DNA of 64,000 nucleotides, taken from the NCBI GenBank assembly GCA_030686995.1, contig CM060695.1, forward strand, positions 97,058,871 through 97,122,870. Direction: 5' to 3'. The notes below the pieces were generated by a model. The model saw only the letters and a list, made by a program, of their open reading frames with translations, made no database searches and was not told the origin of the DNA. Shown here one piece after another: positions 1 to 10,354 of this stretch. A program made the translations under genes and the position numbers. The stretch comes from Artemisia argyi. Its lineage: Eukaryota; Streptophyta; Magnoliopsida; Asterales; Asteraceae. Position 1 is the stretch's first letter; the number at the start of each line of letters is the position of its first letter.

Positions 1-684
1 TAATTAACTAAGGGTTTAAACAAATAACAATAATGCACTAAAGATGAGTGCATACACGGAAGGCTAAGGCGATTTGGTTGCACATTTGGGGTGGAATGTA
101 AAAAAATTCTATCTTTAAGTAAAATGCTTAAAGTTAGAAATGAAAAGATAGGCTCGGAGGGGTGTACTAGGGGTATCGTGTACTAAAAATGAGTACATCG
201 CAAAGGTGTGGGAAAAATTAATTGACTTCACTAGTCAAGGTAATTGACTTAAATGGTCAAGTAGTTATGATACGGGTTTAACACAAGCGTAATCCTAATG
301 CCTCTTATCATGTAGTAAATCCTACTACACGAATGTAGTCTCACTAGCGGTCTCGGGATGCATCACTAACGCAAGTTCTAGAATCTAAGTACTACCGGTA
401 CACTCATAAGCACTAATAATGAATGCTTTTCCCAAAAAATCTAAAGGCGAACCTCACATATTTGGGTGGAAATTTTTTTTGAGTGGTACGGTTTTTGTGC
501 CAGTCATACAACTCCGATCCATGAGACGCTCATTAAGGCTAAAGCTTTACTCCTAAATGTTGTAAAAAATTTTAAATTTGGCGCTAAAATTGCCCTAACA
601 AGTATTTCTCTTAGTTTTATTACACACCCACTATTGAACAAACAAACTCAAGCGTAATTGTATTCTCTAAAGTATCATCATTTA

Positions 685-725
685 CCCTCCCCTTACACTT
701 AGGCTGAACATTGTCCCCAATGTTC
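685..725 (-). other. Hairpin next to an internal polypurine tract (N1)
   Basis: On the minus strand GAACATTGGGGACAATGTTC (706-725) is a perfect 8-bp inverted repeat around GGGA. It is followed by CTAAGTGTAAGGGGAGGG (685-702). The same pair occurs in N3 (28588-28628) and, with changes in both arms that keep the pairing, in element L (20192-20228). The purine tract looks like a second, internal plus-strand primer. The role is inferred. Confidence 0.6.
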
Positions 726-938
726 AATAAAAAGATGTAAAAGTAAATAAGGTAAAAGAATGAAAACAAATACTCCCCTGATTCGTTTGATGTGGATAAA
801 TCGTTAACATGGTCAAATCCTCCTCCAAGAAAATGAACGTTGAAAGCTTCCCTTCCGAAATGATAAATCATCTTCTTGTCCAATGTAACCTGTTAAACCT
901 GAGAAAACAATCATGGCAACCTCGCGTAAAATCGGCGG

Positions 939-940
<2 letters not shown>

Positions 941-1017
<77 letters not shown>
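941..1017. repeat. (AT)n microsatellite
   Basis: An unbroken AT dinucleotide run of about 77 bp inside the N1 3' region. The homologous site in N3 (about 28363-28372) has only a few TA units, so the expansion happened in N1. Confidence 0.98.
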
Positions 1018-1020
<3 letters not shown>

Positions 1021-1633
1021 AAATAATGCTTGTGGAATGAATGTTTGCAGATTTCCTAGAATTTATAAAACTAAAGAATTAACAAAAACTTCAAGACTCC
1101 GTTAGTAAAACAAAACTTGCAAAATTTCCAGAAGTTTACACCTGACGCTGTCAGGTGTTAATCCTGACGTCGTCAGAGTGTTCTGATAGAAATCTCATGT
1201 TAAGTTTCTGGAAAATTTCTTGAAAAACTTATGCTTTAATCCCTGGAATTTCCTGCAAAACATCATTATGACTCGATACAAGCATTTGACTCAAACAAAT
1301 ACTAATATACATGTTCATTTAATATTGTTGTGGTTCATGTTCATTCCAGTTCTTATAAACAAATTTAGATTTCCCTTACACTTATTTTTTGCAAAATACC
1401 TTTATATGTAGTTAAGACGAAGTTAAAAACAAAATAAAGCATTTTCACAATTTACTTTGAAACATGAGCCACAAACAATAAAAATAAAACATGCATACGG
1501 AAACAAATAAAATCAAACAAACAAACAATCAAACCAATAAATAAAATAAAAACATCAAACAATTTAAAACATGGGTTGGGTTGCCTCCCAAGAAGCGCTT
1601 GTTTTTGTTCGAGTCACAAGCCTGACTCTACCC

Positions 1634-2565
1634 TTATTTAACGAAAATAGGGGAGGTTTTCCCTAAACTTTGGATTAAGCGCGGGTGGAAGTAGCGATAC
1701 ACACCCTTAGGGTAGAAATATGCCACGTGAGGTGAAGGGGGTAAGTGAATGGCTTCCTTCATCTTAAAACTACCCGGATAATATTGGTTCCTCTTTTGTC
1801 TCCTAGATGTAAATCTAAGGATGGAAAGGTGCGTAAAGATTGAGGTTCAGGTTCATCAACACTAGGAAATTCCCTAGAACTAAGAGTAAGGTTATCACTA
1901 CCAGTATTCAAACCTATATCCTCTAGTGGTGCTTGGTCCAAGGGTTCTACCTCAATTGGGGTTCCTATAGTCTGGTCTACTTCTTTCGGGTAAGTCACGG
2001 GCGGTGTGTATGCCTCAAATGATGGTAGGACTTGTGGGGTACTTAGTGGGCTTGGGTTTTCTACTATCTCTTCCATCACATCAATATCACCTATGTGTTC
2101 ATCTTGTATTATGGTAGTGCCTAACCATGACATGCAACTAGGTGGCTCAACTCTAACCTCATGTGTGTCTTATGTTTTGGTGAAATCTATCCCGCTCATG
2201 CAACTAGGTAGTTCAACACTAACCATCTCATAATCTTGGTTTGATTCTAAGTTCATGTTCTTAGAAACTAGGTCATCTTGCTCATACGAATCGACCAATT
2301 CGTTGAACTTATGGGTCATGGTTAGGAAGCTTTTCTCAAAATCCATCCAACGGGTCTCACTAAAAGGAATTGATCCTGATAATGATCGTCTAATAGAAAT
2401 CACACATGCATAGAATTCATCAAACCCATCTAACTTTACACCCATCTCCTCTTGTATATATCTAAGATCACTTAAAAATTCATTGGAACAACAGGAAGCA
2501 AATCTATCAGAGTAAACTAATTGTTCCTCTATAGTTAATGATCTAAATGGAATTTCATCCGCCAT
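1634..2565 (-). pseudogene. Broken internal ORF of N1, retrotransposon protein of unknown function
   Basis: ATG at 2565 sits in a good plant context (TCCATGGCG). The frame reads MADEIPFRSLTIEEQL and stops at a single TAA (2170-2172), then stays open in the same frame to 1759. A frameshift near 1760 separates a last block containing PPSPHVAYFYPKGVY that ends at TAA 1634-1636. The block PSLDLHLGDKRG followed by PPSPH resembles a tail I recall in Asteraceae Tat-like element proteins. No protease, RT or zinc knuckle is visible. The segments ending VELPSCMSG and VEPPSCMSW on either side of the stop look like a short internal duplication. Function unknown. Confidence 0.6.
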
Positions 2566-2716
2566 GGAGACAAATGAAAATGGTTTTACAAACCAAGGGC
2601 ACAAAGAAAAAGATAGACTACAAGAAAGCTAATAAAAAGAAAATAAAAATCTCACTTGATAGGAATCTAATGAGTAGACCTAATCAAAATAAATTTCAAC
2701 CTAAACAATAACTATT

Positions 2717-2734
2717 CCCCGGGCTGCGGTGCCA
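2717..2734 (-). other. Primer binding site, tRNA-Asp type (N1)
   Basis: On the minus strand, six bases after the LTR end, TGGCACCGCAGCCCGGGG resembles the complement of the 3' end of plant tRNA-Asp (TGGCGCCGTTGCCGGGG), with several mismatches. It fixes the element orientation as minus and the LTR at 2741-4180 as the 5' LTR. Confidence 0.7.
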
Positions 2735-2740
2735 AAAACT

Positions 2741-4180
2741 TGATGCATGGAATTGCACCCTCGCAAAAGGTTTTACCTCTCAAGGGATCTTGAGAAGCTT
2801 GCAATCCCCACCAGGCAGTGTACCTGTTCGTTGTAGTATAGTATAGTGACAATTACCGGGGGATTGATCGTTCAACTCTAGGAATAGTGTTCGCTAGGGT
2901 TAAAATTCTACTAAACTAGGTCTAGGGGTGAGGGATGATTCTTTTTGTATTTTTATATTTTAAGGAAAGCAATTAAAATCTCGGTTTTGGAAGGAGTGGG
3001 CGGAATTAGTTGCTAGTCAACTAACCCAATTAACTAAAGATGCAATCAAAATAAAATAAAATAAACTTAAACTAAATTGTGGTGTAAACAATAATGAGAG
3101 AAAGTGTGTTTACTTAGATTTCATTACTCCCTAGATATCTTTTACCGGTTGATTAGCTTGTTACAATTGCATGGATGACGGGTTATATTCCTTAATACTA
3201 GTCGTAGGGCCGTGTACGATCTTCCCTAACTCTATAGGGTTCTACCTCAATCCTATATCGACCCGACTAAAAGCTCCTAACATGGTATCCCTGGAAGTTA
3301 CCTATGCATTAAATATAACCAAATAATCGTAGTACACATCCGATCATGTTTCTTAAGATGTTCAAGCAAGTTACAAATCAGAAGTTTGCCAGTTTTCTTA
3401 AGCCTAACATCGAATTCATTCATCCACAACAATTATAAGCAAACCATCCACCAATAATTAACATCAAGGTTTCATTACATCTAAGCAAACACGATGGAAA
3501 CCTAGGCTAGCATGTTAAAGAGAAGACAAGCATAAGATATAATCAAACAACACATAGACATAGTGAATGATTTGGTAAAGTACTTATCTTCAATTGAATA
3601 TGGAAGAAACAAAGGGTTGAAACCCTTAAAATAGCTAGAAAATTCGTGTAGGGTTTATTCCCTCAAAGTTGCACACAATGAATGAAAACTAGAAAACTAT
3701 ATATAGATTTTGTATCTTGACGGCGTCAAGAGCAAGGTGTGACGCCGTCAACTTGCCACCAAAATAAACTCGTATTGCCTAGATCCACTTCTGACGCCGT
3801 CACTCTCTATGGGTTCTGGGCCGTCACTCTTTACGTTTACTCTTGATGGCCTTGGAAATTTTGTACGTGACGCCGTCAGATCCCCTTCACAAAACATTCT
3901 GGCGCGTCATATGTATTTGATTTATCCACCCTTTTGTCAACTCATGACGCCGTCACTAGCAGTATGTGACGCCGTCAAGTGCAATTTCCAGCATGATTTG
4001 AGACTTTGTCATTTTCTGCACTTTTTCGCTCCAAAAACGTCCAAAATGCTTCCTTTTGTAAAATTCCTCTCAAAAGTACCTAAAATGACAAAAAGAACGA
4101 TTTAGGGCAATATTTGATCAAATAATCTCGACTTTGGCCTTAAATGACCCCCCAAAAGCGGTACATTTTTCGCTTCATCA
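2741..4180 (-). repeat. 5' LTR of N1 (1440 bp)
   Basis: On the minus strand it starts TGATGAAGCG and ends GCATCA, followed by the primer site. It is homologous along its length to the 1411-bp LTRs of N3 but clearly diverged. It has a palindrome array upstream of a TATA box and a tRNA-Asp-like segment (2827-2866) close to its 3' end. Confidence 0.88.
3696..3977 (-). promoter_or_regulatory. U3 promoter of N1: TATA box and TGACGnCGTCA array
   Basis: The minus strand carries CTATATATAG (about 3697-3706). Immediately upstream (3718-3977) are about five full TGACGnCGTCA palindromes plus several half or decayed copies. TGACG is the core of plant TGA-type bZIP sites, so a cis-regulatory role is plausible but inferred. 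The same arrangement occurs in N3. Confidence 0.65.
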
Positions 4181-5351
4181 GGTTTGAGTCATTAAGAGCC
4201 ACTACATGCTGAATTATCTTTTATGGCCCGTTATCATGATCATAGGCCATACTTTAACTACTTAAGTTCCTCCACCCATGAAAGTGGTCCTATGGTCAAT
4301 TTGCACACAAGGTCCATGGTTAGTTGTCATCCCAACCATATCCACGCAACCCACCTACGCCGGGATCCTATGGTCAATTCGTCCAGCATACCAGGTATAA
4401 CCGGGTGTTCTAAACTACCGTAATTAAAGGTTCACAAGATAAACTAAGCATGCACACACACGTAAAAGCATTAAGAAAAGTGAGGAAACATAATCAAAGC
4501 AATAAAGGAATCATAATTAAGCTAGCACCAGAGGTGCTTAGCCGATCATATTAAATAGAACACTCGAAATGATGTTTATATAAGCCATGAATTCAAAATG
4601 TAAAATTAAATATGAAATGCTAAAACTTAGGGTGATTGAGGCATGTTTTCTCCCTTGGAAAGGCTCCGTATGCTGCTGTAGAGGGGCCTCTTAAAAGCTC
4701 CAACGATCTCTGACTTTGTGTGTGAGAAAATTGTATATCAAATGATCGAAATCAGGGCTGTATTTATAGGCCCGATCAGAGCTACGGCGTAACTGAGAAA
4801 TGTGTTACACCGTTGCTAGTGTAATCTTATCCAGAAGTGAAGGTTACGGCGTAGTTGATGAAGTGTTACGCCGTAACTACAATATTAGGGTTTCTTCTAC
4901 GTCGTAGTCCTTAACTGTGTTACGTCGTAGCTTAATTTTTGAATCACGGATTACTCTCGTACACGTTGCTACGCTGTAGTTCCAAAGTAGTGTTACAGCG
5001 TAGCCTTCCCTTTCGAAGGATTCTTTGAAGACTTGGATTTGTTACGACGTAGACCAGAGATTTGGTTACATCGTAATACTTGGTCCGTGTTGACTTAGGT
5101 CTTCTTATTTGAATTCCTAGCTACGACGTAGTTGATAGATGATGTTACGCCGTAGCTTCTTCCAGCGTACTTAGATTTGTATATCTTTGCACGTTCTTTC
5201 CAAATTCCTCGTCTCTTTAGCTCCTATGCTCATTCATAACCTGGATACAAAATATAAAGAAATCAAAGTATATATCCATAATATAAGTAGAATAAATGAG
5301 CATAATAGGGGGAAATTGACACCTAAATATCAGAATTATTTGATGTCATCA
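4181..5351 (-). repeat. N2: 3' LTR fragment of an older Tat/Athila-like element
   Basis: On the minus strand the LTR starts TGATGACATCA at 5351, right after a purine-rich tract (CAAGTAGGGAGATATT). A CTTGAGGGCAAG motif just upstream matches the CTTGAGGACAAGC found before the 3' LTR of N3. The far end is not seen because N1 abuts at 4180; I infer that N1 inserted into this LTR. It has a TATA box and its own palindrome array (4761-5156). Confidence 0.65.
4761..5156 (-). promoter_or_regulatory. U3 promoter of N2: TATA box and TTACGnCGTAA-like array
   Basis: The minus strand has CCTATAAATA (4761-4770). From 4782 to 5156 there are about 12 copies of a palindrome of the form (C/T)TACGnCGTA(A/G), for example TTACGGCGTAG, TTACGCCGTAA, CTACGACGTAG. 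It differs from the N1/N3 motif by one base in each arm. A regulatory role is inferred from its place directly upstream of the TATA box. Confidence 0.65.
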
Positions 5352-6631
5352 AATATCTCCCTACTTGAACTCTACTTGCCCTCAAGTAGACCTTATTAGA
5401 AGTATTATCAAAAAGATATCCCCCAATATTACACGGGAAATATGAATTTAAAAATATCCTTTGATAGAATTTCTCAAAGCCGAACATCTCACGAAAAGGG
5501 GAACAAACATTCACTCTCTCTATATTCTAAGTGTCAATTTTCGGGGTGATCACTCATTGATCAGTCAGAGTATGTATTGTATCATAGGCTTGAAAGTTGC
5601 ACAAAACTCCATCACTAGAGCTAAGGTTGAAACAACTCTCGAAGGCAATATTGGGTGAACACATATATGGTTAAGGGTGTAGTGTTGTTACTAACATACT
5701 ACGGCTAAGGCGACAAAGAACATCGATACATGACCGGAACGACGGGCAAGACATCAATGTCTGCTCAAATCCCTCACCTAAGCATGATTCATGACTAAAG
5801 GGTAGGAATAGACATGGGAATACACAAAATAGGTGTAAAATGAAAAATAACAAGCAAATAGTCTAAGCATAAAACTAAGTCATCACCATTTACCGTTCGC
5901 CCAAGGTCTAAACTTTGAAAGGCAAGAACTGGATCATAGAAAGTAAATGTGCCATTAGAGAAAGTCATTATGGGCACATAACTTGGTCTTCATGTTGGTG
6001 TAGAAATGACCACCAACTCAAATCTTCAAATGTGACCGAAGTAGCCTCTTCGATACTAAATCTTGATGAGCTCCTAATCAAGGTGCTTTACAATGATGCA
6101 CCATATATACAACTATTTACAAATAGAAATTCACACTTTTTTTAATCAATAACAAACAATATGTACATCCCCCCACTTGAGATGAACAATATATGAGGAT
6201 TTAGGGGGCCTTCAAATGATCTTCAATAATTTGTCTTCGATGTAGGCGTGATTCCCATATTCTTCCATCTAGACCTCGAACTTGGGCAAACAATGACTTC
6301 CCAATCATAAACTAAGACTACACGGTAGGCTAAGGTGTATTGGTGTATCGAAACAATATGTATAAGGGTAAGAAATGAAAGGAAAGGCTCAAAAGGGTGT
6401 ACTAGGGGTATCTTGCACTAAAGATGAGTGCAACAAAAGGGTTTATGCGGGGGTCGAGAAGTCGAGGTGATTAACCGATAAACACACACACATATAAGGC
6501 TTTTTGGGTTAAATCCTAAAACATTGCCTTCTAAAGTTGTTCCTTCCAAATGTGTCAAGCACATTACTCGTCTATGGTCTCGAAATGATGTAAAATCCAA
6601 GTTCTAAAGTCTACAAACTACTGGCACACTC
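5352..6631 (-). other. Internal 3' non-coding remnant of N2
   Basis: There is no gene. Short phrases match the 3' regions of N1 and N3, for example GTGTACTAGGGGTATC near 6398 (N1 near 163) and a CTAAGGCGA block near 5704. It stops where the poly-T of the LINE begins (6632). Small ORFs here have no recognisable features. Confidence 0.55.
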
Positions 6632-8690
6632 TTTTTTTGGGTAAAGGGGAGTAATCCTACACCCTGGTAAATATATTAACCAAAAAAAATGTTTAAGTAC
6701 AATGGAGATGGGTGAAATCCCATATCTCAGCCCGTTACATAGGTGAAAAGCTTACATAACAAGATACTTCCTATTTTCTAAACAAAGAAAACAAATCACT
6801 ACTCAAATGATAACATGAGACATATCGAAATAAAGATTACTTCCTAAGACCTTGAAGCTTGGTGCCATACATGGCATTAAAAGCATCCAAATTCCCTAGA
6901 AGATCATAAACCTGCTTCGCATAGTCATCATAGTCATAGTCATCATAATCTTCTTCATACTCATGACCACCACCGAATAGATTCACAGACTCATCAAAAG
7001 TGTTAACAACCACCTCATCATCAGAATCAGAAACCACAATCTCTCCCACTTTAGAAAATGGGTTAACCCTCTTAGTAGAAGAGGTGCGCGGAGTAGAAGA
7101 ATCACTAGGTTTAGGAGCCTCAACCGGCTCCTTGTTTTTCAGATCACTTACAAGAGGTTCTTGTGATGTATTACCAGTCTTTAACGACTCATCCTCATTA
7201 ACTTCCATTGTACAAACAAAATCTATATCCTTGTTGGTGTCATTACTAGGAATACCAAAAGCATCCTTATCATCCATATTAAGGGCATCAAACTGGTTAG
7301 AAGTAGTAATCTTAATTCCACTTGTACTAGCCACATCAGCAGCCTTCTTGTTAGTGGTAACCACTTTCTTGGGTTCCGGAGGAGTCTTCTTGGGTTGATA
7401 CTGAAATTGCTTACCCGCAACAGGTTTAGTAAACCCCCCTTTGCGCGTACCAGTTGAAATACCATTCTTACCCTTCTTCTTGTTTTTTACAGTTTGAAAA
7501 CCGTCACTATTATTAACACTCGGTGTAGGATGAATAGGAGGAGTAACAAATTTAGGATAATCAGTCAGAGTATGACCAAACTGCTTACACGTGTCACATC
7601 GAGGTGGCTTCCATTCGTATTCAACCCATATCTTCTCAATAGTTGAACCAGTCCCATGAAGAAGAGGTATCTCAACAGTTAGGTTGTCCCTAAGTACCTC
7701 ATCCGCCTTAAGATCAATTAGGTATCTAGCAAAACTACTACGACCGTAGGATTCCTTGCACATTTGGCTTGTATAAACATCTAACATCTTTGGTGTCCCA
7801 ATCAATGTAGCAAGGAGACTAAGACCGTCATCAGAAAACATAGCAAGAAGAACATCTTGAAATTTAACCCACACTAGAGTGTTGGTCAAATCTTCTTTAA
7901 GTAGATTGGTGTTCAATGTCCATGGTTTAAGAATAAGAGGGACATTTCGGATCAACCACGGACCATTTTCAAGGACATCCTCCACACCTTTCTTTGAATT
8001 GAATTTAAAGAAAAAGAATCCCTTGGCATTCATCATAACCTTCTATACACCATACTTAGCCCACACATTGCGTACATAATAATCGACAACGGGAAAAGCA
8101 ATGCGTTTACCAAGAAAATATCCATAATTCAAATCTGTCATTAACCTCTTCAACTGCTTTCATTGGGACAAAAAGGTCAACTCCATTCTTTTTGTTGCTA
8201 CTTTCCAACCTACGAAAATTAGACATGTGCTTCTTAGGTTCATTCGAGGTAGCACCTGCATTAGATGTAGGACATTGTGGCTGTTGTAGAGCACAAGTAT
8301 TACGAGGAGCTGAAAAAGATGTATCATTAGGAACATTACTCCCAATGGTATTAGCCCTATCCATACCATCATCATTAATAGCCCTATTCTCCACATTCTT
8401 CAAGGCAACCTGATGCATAGCATCCGTAAAGTTCTTACAAGTATCCAACACCACTGAATCAATCACATTAGTATTAGTAGGAGGAGATGTAAGTGGAATC
8501 GGCTCCACTTGCTTAGTAACATCATTAAAAGAACCTGTTGCAACATTCACATTCAAAGTAACACTATTAGGGTTCATCATTGAGGCTGAACTCAACTTAC
8601 GAAAGCTAGTAGTGGTTGTATTCGCGTTAGAAGAATTGGATTGCGTAGTACCAAGTGAAACCGGCTTCACAAGGTCATCATTATTCCTGA
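6632..8690 (-). mobile_element. LINE remnant, ORF1 only
   Basis: On the plus strand it begins with a run of T (6632-6638), the poly-A tail of a minus-strand LINE, followed by about 200 bp of 3' UTR and then ORF1 (6837-8690). ORF2 (endonuclease and reverse transcriptase) is absent: ORF1 runs straight into the 3' UTR and tail. The 5' end is not defined, and I saw no clear target duplication. Confidence 0.65.
6837..8690 (-). pseudogene. LINE ORF1 nucleic-acid-binding protein (DUF4283/zinc-knuckle type), broken
   Basis: The C-terminal part is open from ATG 8036 to the stop at 6837 (399 codons) and begins MMNAKGFFFFKF, typical of plant DUF4283 proteins, followed by WLIRNVPLIL. A CX2CX4HX4C knuckle (C147, C150, H155) has Tyr160 where the last Cys should be. 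After it come Lys-rich, then Ser/Thr-rich, then acidic segments (EEDYDDYDYDDY). The N-terminal part lies in another frame (8107-8690, ending WIFSW), with an additional in-frame TAG just before the MMNAK start. So at least one frameshift, one nonsense change and a lost zinc ligand. In intact elements this protein coats LINE RNA. Confidence 0.75.
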
Positions 8691-8691
8691 G

Positions 8692-8811
8692 AAAGTAGCG
8701 GTAAGTTTGTATGCAAATACTGCGATCAACGAGCAGGGGCAGTGACAGGATTCAATGTTAGGGGTGCTTAATTTTTTCTGATAAAGTAGCGGTAAGTTTG
8801 TATGCAAATAC
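8692..8811. repeat. 29-bp direct repeat
   Basis: AAAGTAGCGGTAAGTTTG continuing to ATGCAAATAC occurs at 8692-8720 and again, identical, at 8783-8811 with 62 bp between. It lies at the edge of the LINE remnant. It may be a partial tandem duplication of 91 bp. Confidence 0.85.
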
Positions 8812-9538
8812 ATTACCATGTCATGTAGTTTGTAATTTCAATATAAATTCTATAGGTCGTTTCAAATCTGTAATTGTGAATATGGGGTTATAAACAATAT
8901 CGTGTCTTTGCTCATAAAAATCAATTAGATATTTTTTCCTTATGTTGTTCATGTTCTAACTTTTAAGCTATATAAGAGTAAAAACTCTTGTGTACTAGTA
9001 ACTAATACTAATACATAAATTTATACATGTGCAATTGTGCAAAATATTAGTAATGCTATGATCTTTCAATTCATATAAAAAACATTCATTATTACAGATT
9101 ACAAGTATATTTCTAAGCTAGTTACATTGTCCTAGCTTTAATGAACACAACAAAAAATGGAGATTGGAGTTAATAGAACATGCTTGAAACTTTTGCCTAA
9201 GAAGTTAGCATGGAAACTTTACTTGTTAGTATTCTTTGATTGCTTTGAGATATGTTATTCCATTAGGCATATCTAACTAAAATGAAGTGTGTAAATGAAT
9301 ATACCAAAATTTTAAGCTAGTTACTCTTTATAAATATTTTTAAAGCTATACTGAACTACTAGTTTAATATTTTGAAGAATAAAACAAGAAAAAAGAATTA
9401 TTTAAAAAATGGGGCTAAATAATTGATTGTCTACGTTGAAGACCAAAGAAAATGGGAACCAAAATATAACATTTAAATATGATAAAGGATTCTTAATAAT
9501 CTAGTTAAGGAGCACGTGAGAAATTAAAGTCTTAGATC

Positions 9539-9540
<2 letters not shown>
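8812..9540. other. AT-rich stretch without recognisable features
   Basis: No ORF of note, no LTR ends and no clear inverted repeats seen. It may be host intergenic DNA or an eroded element. Confidence 0.5.

Positions 9541-9601
<61 letters not shown>
9541..9601. repeat. (TTA)n microsatellite
   Basis: About 20 uninterrupted TTA units. Confidence 0.98.
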
Positions 9602-9604
<3 letters not shown>

Positions 9605-9771
9605 GTTGAGTAAAGAAGTAAAGGGAAGGCTCATTAGCAAAATTGCATAACATACGGGCTTTAGCTCTCTTGACTATTTAAGTAGTTGTAAATGTTGGGG
9701 GAGGCCTAACACACACCTGTCCCCCTATCTCCTCTGCCCCTGTCGACGAAGTCCTCCTTTTTCGTTGCATA

Positions 9772-10050
9772 ATGCAAGTGGTGTCAAGTTTTCATCAATC
9801 ATGTAATTTAATCTTAGCCAAAAGCTTTTTGATCTTGACAGAGCATGGAGGCATTCTCATTTTTTTTTCTAACATTTTGGTCTCACACATGGGAAACTAC
9901 CGAAGAATCATCTTGGTCATGCTAACTTGTTCGCTGTTTTTGGCCTTCCAAGTAAATATTTTACAAGTTAGTTTTCAGGTTTTGATTGTGTTTATTAACA
10001 ATTCACAAAGAAAACAAAACACCGAGATTAGTTATAAAAAAACCAAATAA
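9772..10050 (+). CDS. Doubtful small ORF, possible host exon
   Basis: ATG at 9772 opens 92 codons: a hydrophobic stretch (LILAKSFLILTEHGGILIFF), then IILVMLTCSLFLAF, then a basic tail. Upstream there is a TATA-like CTATTTAAG near 9674 and a pyrimidine-rich, relatively GC-rich leader (about 9713-9768), unlike the surrounding AT-rich DNA. CAAGTAAAT near 9950 could be a splice donor that would end a first exon. I do not recognise the protein. It could be chance; a transcript would decide. Confidence 0.2.
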   Translation: MQVVSSFHQSCNLILAKSFLILTEHGGILIFFSNILVSHMGNYRRIILVMLTCSLFLAFQVNILQVSFQVLIVFINNSQRKQNTEISYKKTK

Positions 10051-10354
10051 GAAACAAAATCAAGGAAGGTTATCTAAAAAAGTTTTGAAGGAAAGCAACA
10101 GATTCCATATGCATTAAAGTATTTTTCCCACGAGATTGGTTATCAAAAAACAAAATAAGAATCCAAATCAAGTATTTAGATTAGTAATTATCGAATATTT
10201 AAACGATAGCGGTAAAGTGAGAACAAAGAACCGGTAAAAAAATGGTTAATAAAGGATAGAGGGTATTAGTCTCCTTTCGGTCAAATTTTTCGTGTCCCAA
10301 GTAAATCACCTCCCTTACAAATTGACACATAGGCACAAAATACTAAAATAATTA
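10051..10354. other. Intergenic, nothing recognised
   Basis: AT-rich, no ORF or repeat boundary seen up to the MITE at 10355. Confidence 0.5.

Larger units (their letters stand above)
1..1633 (-). other. 3' non-coding region of N1
   Basis: There is no gene here. It is reverse-complement homologous to 27783-29310 of N3, starting at the block AGCGCTTCTTGGGAGG, which in Tat/Athila-type elements follows the last ORF. It contains two TGACGnCGTCA-like palindromes near 1143-1178, an AT microsatellite (941-1017) and a hairpin plus purine tract (685-725). Short ORFs here are chance or come from the AT repeat. Confidence 0.75.
1..4180 (-). mobile_element. N1: non-autonomous Tat/Athila-like LTR retrotransposon, truncated by window edge
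   Basis: Read on the minus strand the order is 5' LTR (2741-4180), primer binding site, a broken ORF (1634-2565) and a long non-coding 3' region that leaves the window at base 1. The 3' LTR is outside. The LTR and the 3' region are clearly related to N3 (12818-31673): base 1 corresponds to about 29310 of N3. The coding part is unrelated to N3. There is no reverse transcriptase, integrase or RNase H between the primer site and the conserved block at about 1590-1610. The five bases after the LTR are GGTTT (4181-4185); the matching duplication cannot be checked because the other end is outside. Confidence 0.85.

Noticed and set aside
809..1018. Plus-strand ORF ending in an Ile-Tyr repeat
   Set aside because: It is created by the AT microsatellite.
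2827..2866. A functional tRNA-Asp gene
   Set aside because: Only the 5' part matches; there is no anticodon arm, T-arm or acceptor partner, and the A box is disrupted by a 5-base repeat.
7000..7398. 132-codon plus-strand ORF
   Set aside because: It is antisense to the LINE ORF1, with composition mirrored from the real gene.
9810..9825. ATCTTAGCCAAAAG as the start of an antisense U2 snRNA gene
   Set aside because: Only 14 bases match and the flanks do not continue as U2.
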